A program made the position numbers and the translations under genes. A stretch of DNA of 6,483 nt, taken from positions 1 through 6,483 of the forward strand of contig JAIEIQ010000368.1 in assembly GCA_029065305.1 (NCBI GenBank), given 5' to 3'. Under the pieces are notes generated by a model. That model worked only from the letters and a program-made list of their open reading frames with translations, was not told the origin of the DNA and did not search any database. Below are positions 4,675-6,483 of this stretch, in pieces. How positions within the stretch are numbered: the stretch's first letter is position 1; the number at the start of each line of letters is the position of its first letter. Source of the DNA: Oscillospiraceae bacterium (GTDB lineage: Bacteria > Bacillota > Clostridia > Oscillospirales > Oscillospiraceae).

Positions 4675-5664
4675 GGCGCGGACCTGGATGAGCTGGGCGG
4701 CGATGCTGACAGCGATCTCCGCCGGGGTTTCCGCCCCGATGGAGAGGCCAATGGGGGTGGTGATCCGCTCCAGATCGGCATCGGTGAAGCCGCGCTCCCG
4801 GAGCTGGGCGAACAGCGCGGCTTTTTTCCTGCGGCTTCCGATGACGCCGATATACCGGGCGGGGGTGCGCAGGACCTGCTCCTGGAGGAGCAGGTCGTCC
4901 CTGTGGCCCCGGGTCATGATGACCACGTAGTCCTCCGATGTGATCGGGACCTCCTCCAGAGCGCGGGCCATGTTGATATGCCGGACCTCCTCCGCCCCGG
5001 GGAACAGCTCCCGGCGGCAGAAGTCCGCCCGGTCCTCCAGAACGGCGCACCGGAAGTCCACCGCCGCCAGGGCGGGGACCAGGGCCTGGGACACGTGGCC
5101 CCCGCCGAAGATCCAGACCCGCTCCGGGGAGAGCAGCCGCTCGCTGAACCAGCGCCGGCCCTCCGCTTCAATGATCGCGGGCCGGGGGCCCAGGCTCCCC
5201 AGTACCGCCGGGGGCGCCTCCGCTCCCCAGAGCGTCCCGCCGGGGCGGCACAGGGCCAGCGCGCCCTCCGCCGAGAGGTCGCAGGCCAGCCAGAAGGGGG
5301 TCCGCTCCTCCAGCAGCGCCAGAGCCCGCTCCACCAGGGGCAGGTCCCCGGGGCCGAAGCGGCGGAACCAGATCTCCACCTCCCCGCCGCAGACCATCCC
5401 GATGTCCCTCACCCGGTTGGGGTAGAGGCGGAAGACCTCGCACACCGCGCCGCCGCCGCCGGAGAGAAGGGCCTGGGCCCGGACCTCCGCCTCGTGCTCC
5501 ACGGCTCCGCCGCCCACGGTGCCCCGGGTCCGGCCCGCCGCCTCCACCAACATCCGGGCCCCGGCCCCCCGGGGCACAGAGCCCCGTCCGGCAGTCACTG
5601 CGGCCAGCACCGCCGCGCCGCCGCCGGAGAGGACCTCCGACAGCCGCTCCAATAGATTCCGCAT
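4666..5664 (-). CDS. XdhC/CoxI family molybdenum hydroxylase maturation protein
   Basis: A 332-residue soluble protein. Family members bind molybdenum cofactor and help to sulfurate or insert it into xanthine dehydrogenase and related hydroxylases. The N-terminal XdhC/CoxI domain shows GSVPRGAGARMLV (28-40), GTVGGGAVE (48-56) and MVCGGEVEIW (90-99). The C-terminal Rossmann-like domain shows VWIFGGGHVSQAL (183-195), DYVVIMTRGHRDD (245-257), YIGVIGSRRKK (271-281) and PIGLSIGAETPAEIAVSIAAQLI (304-326). Length and domain order are normal for the family. No hydroxylase subunit or molybdopterin gene is in the window, so its client is unknown. The ATG at 5664 begins the recognisable domain; the nearest purine-rich site, AGGAAAGGA, ends about 12 bases upstream, which is a long spacing. 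A strong terminator lies directly upstream and no clear promoter was seen after it, so expression may depend on read-through from the ferredoxin gene. The stop overlaps the end of the convergent carbonic anhydrase-like gene. Confidence 0.94.
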   Translation of the reverse strand: MRNLLERLSEVLSGGGAAVLAAVTAGRGSVPRGAGARMLVEAAGRTRGTVGGGAVEHEAEVRAQALLSGGGGAVCEVFRLYPNRVRDIGMVCGGEVEIWFRRFGPGDLPLVERALALLEERTPFWLACDLSAEGALALCRPGGTLWGAEAPPAVLGSLGPRPAIIEAEGRRWFSERLLSPERVWIFGGGHVSQALVPALAAVDFRCAVLEDRADFCRRELFPGAEEVRHINMARALEEVPITSEDYVVIMTRGHRDDLLLQEQVLRTPARYIGVIGSRRKKAALFAQLRERGFTDADLERITTPIGLSIGAETPAEIAVSIAAQLIQVRASQ

Positions 5665-5690
5665 ATCCGCGCACGTTCCTTTCCTGTCTT

Positions 5691-5726
5691 AAAAAATCCC
5701 GGCCTTTTCTCAAGGCCGGGATTTTT
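5691..5726 (-). terminator. Intrinsic terminator after the ferredoxin gene, possibly bidirectional
   Basis: TCCCGGCCTT (5697-5706) pairs with AAGGCCGGGA (5712-5721) around a 5-base loop, and the A run 5692-5696 with the T run 5722-5726 extends the stem to 15 bp. Read on the minus strand it ends the ferredoxin transcript about 14 bases after the stop codon, with a six-T run at 5696-5691. The symmetric A and T runs would also work on the plus strand. It ends only 27 bases before the xdhC start. Confidence 0.9.
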
Positions 5727-5739
5727 CCGCTATGTAGCC

Positions 5740-5910
5740 TTACTCCGCGACGATGGCTTCGGTGGGGCAGTTGGCCGCGCAGGCGCCGCAGTCCACGCAG
5801 GCGTCAGCGTCGATGACGTACTGGCTGTCGCCCTGGGAAATGGCGTCCACCGGGCAGTTCTCGGCACAGGTGCCGCAGCTGACACAGGCGTCAGTGATCT
5901 TGTGAGCCAT
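5740..5910 (-). CDS. 2[4Fe-4S] ferredoxin (56 residues)
   Basis: A small clostridial-type electron carrier with two four-iron clusters. The protein begins MAHKITDACVSCGTCAENCP and has both CxxCxxCxxxCP motifs: C9, C12, C15, C19 (with P20) and C38, C41, C44, C48 (with P49). The two halves are clear internal duplicates (ACVSCGTCAENCPVDAI and ACVDCGACAANCPTEAI). The length is normal for this family. The ATG at 5910 has GGGAGGT eight bases upstream (plus-strand 5919-5925). It has its own promoter at 5944-5971 and its own terminator at 5691-5726, so it can be a monocistronic message. It may serve general electron transfer, as in Clostridium. Its location upstream of xdhC is suggestive of a redox link but proves nothing. 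Confidence 0.96.
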   Translation of the reverse strand: MAHKITDACVSCGTCAENCPVDAISQGDSQYVIDADACVDCGACAANCPTEAIVAE

Positions 5911-5943
5911 GGATTGTTACCTCCCTAATAGAATGGTAGCTCT

Positions 5944-5971
5944 ATTGTAACATGAATAAGAAAAATTGCAA
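5944..5971 (-). promoter_or_regulatory. Promoter of the ferredoxin gene
   Basis: On the minus strand TTGCAA (5971-5966) is 16 bases from TACAAT (5949-5944), which is preceded by TG to give an extended -10 TGTTACAAT. The predicted start is near 5937, leaving a leader of about 27 bases that holds GGGAGGT. A 6-bp inverted repeat AATAGA/TCTATT (5927-5932 and 5941-5946) overlaps the -10 and the start site. Confidence 0.7.
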
Positions 5972-6058
5972 GGGTAAAATCTGCGCCTTCGGGAGAAATG
6001 TGTAAAACCCACCGGCTGGGGCATACTGTCAGGGAACAAACATAAGGATGGTGGGACC

Positions 6059-6483
6059 ATGTATGACAACAGATTCACCCCCAAGGCCCAGAACACCCTG
6101 CGCCTGGCCCAGGCGGCGGCGGAGGAGCTGGGCCACAGCTACGTGGGCAGCGAGCATCTGCTGCTGGGCCTTCTGCGGGAGGAGGAGAACGCCGCCCGCC
6201 GGGCGCTTCAGGAGCAGGCGGTGACCGGGGAGAAGGTGCGCGGCCTGATTGTGGAGATTGTGGGCTCCGGGGTGCCGGGGCTGGCTCCGCCCCAGGGCCT
6301 CACCCCCAGGGCCAAGCGGGTCATTGAGAATGCGGTGGGGGAGTCGGTCCGCTCCGGCGGCGGCTATGTGGGCACGGAGCACCTGCTGCTGGGCATCCTC
6401 CGGGAGAACGGCACCATGGCTATGCGGGTACTGCGCACCCTGGGGGCGGACCCCCAGAAGCTCCAGGCCGCGCTGCTCCAGCG
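6059..6483 (+). CDS. ClpC-like AAA+ chaperone, N-terminal domain (cut by window edge)
   Basis: The first 141 codons are visible; the gene continues past the right edge. The sequence holds the double Clp N-terminal repeat. The first copy is at about 6-52 (FTPKAQNTLRLAQAAAEELGHSYVGSEHLLLGLLREEENAARRAL). The second is at about 81-130 (LTPRAKRVIENAVGESVRSGGGYVGTEHLLLGILRENGTMAMRVL). The YVG-S/T-EHLLLG-L/I-LRE signature is characteristic of ClpC/ClpA, which unfold substrates for ClpP using two AAA+ rings. Those rings lie outside the window, so a shorter Clp-N protein cannot be excluded. The ATG at 6059 is chosen by domain start, with AAGGATGG about 8 bases upstream. No ctsR-mcsA-mcsB genes precede it, and neither a CIRCE element nor a CtsR-type GGTCAAA repeat is seen, so it looks outside the standard clpC operon. 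A weak promoter candidate is ATGAAT (5952-5957), 17 bases, TAAAAT (5975-5980). Confidence 0.9.
   Translation, partial: MYDNRFTPKAQNTLRLAQAAAEELGHSYVGSEHLLLGLLREEENAARRALQEQAVTGEKVRGLIVEIVGSGVPGLAPPQGLTPRAKRVIENAVGESVRSGGGYVGTEHLLLGILRENGTMAMRVLRTLGADPQKLQAALLQ

Noticed and set aside
4903..5713. Plus-strand frame at 4903-5655 and minus-strand frame at 5168-5713 over xdhC
   Set aside because: Both are low-complexity frames shadowing a well-conserved XdhC protein, and neither shows a motif or a convincing start site.
6029..6382. Minus-strand frame opposite the ClpC-like gene
   Set aside because: It is the shadow of the Clp N-terminal repeats and has no motif of its own.
1..6483. CRISPR array, tRNA or rRNA gene, insertion sequence, toxin-antitoxin pair, or known riboswitch
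   Set aside because: No spaced repeat series, cloverleaf-like stretch, transposase motif, paired small genes or recognisable aptamer core was seen on either strand by eye.

Overview
The window reads as an ordinary chromosomal segment of a GC-rich low-branching Firmicute. The protein families, the strong AGGAGG-type ribosome binding sites and the AT-rich sigma-A style promoters set in GC-rich coding DNA fit the gut Oscillospiraceae (Flavonifractor/Lawsonibacter-like organisms). That placement is an inference from style and gene families, not from a marker gene. Nine genes are supported, two of them cut by the window edges. No RNA gene, insertion sequence, integrase, CRISPR array or phage gene was seen. 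No stretch over 300 bases lacks a gene; the longest gap is the 228-base divergent region 856-1083.

Left part (1-1083): on the minus strand lies a two-gene ABC export unit of MacB/LolD type, an ATPase followed by an FtsX-like permease with a 4-base GTGA start/stop overlap. Its leader carries a good promoter and a hairpin that covers most of the Shine-Dalgarno sequence. Divergent from it, on the plus strand, is an M17 leucyl aminopeptidase (1084-2436) with all metal and catalytic residues, followed at 77 bases by a GNAT acetyltransferase (2514-2957). A perfect 12-bp hairpin stands between these two.

Middle part (2958-4674): a DUF2461/TIGR02453-type protein (minus strand) converges on the acetyltransferase gene with 14 bases between them. 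It diverges from a small three-helix membrane protein (plus strand). The two divergent promoters are back to back. The membrane protein gene is strikingly AT-richer than its surroundings (about 45% GC by hand count, against about 70% in a sampled line of the next gene). It is followed at 47 bases by a gamma-class carbonic anhydrase-like hexapeptide-repeat protein.

Right part (4666-6483): an XdhC/CoxI family molybdenum-hydroxylase maturation protein (minus strand) overlaps the end of the carbonic anhydrase-like gene tail to tail by 9 bases. Upstream of it on the same strand is a 56-residue 2[4Fe-4S] ferredoxin. A strong terminator hairpin lies between them, only 27 bases before the xdhC start codon. 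Divergent from the ferredoxin gene, the window ends inside the N-terminal domain of a ClpC-like AAA+ chaperone.

The genes do not form one pathway. They look like a mosaic of short housekeeping units (peptide turnover, export, redox, metallocofactor maturation, proteostasis). I did not find a convincing undescribed system. The most notable points are regulatory: the sequestered ribosome binding site before the ABC unit, the terminator placed in the xdhC leader, and the compositionally foreign membrane protein gene with its own strong promoter.
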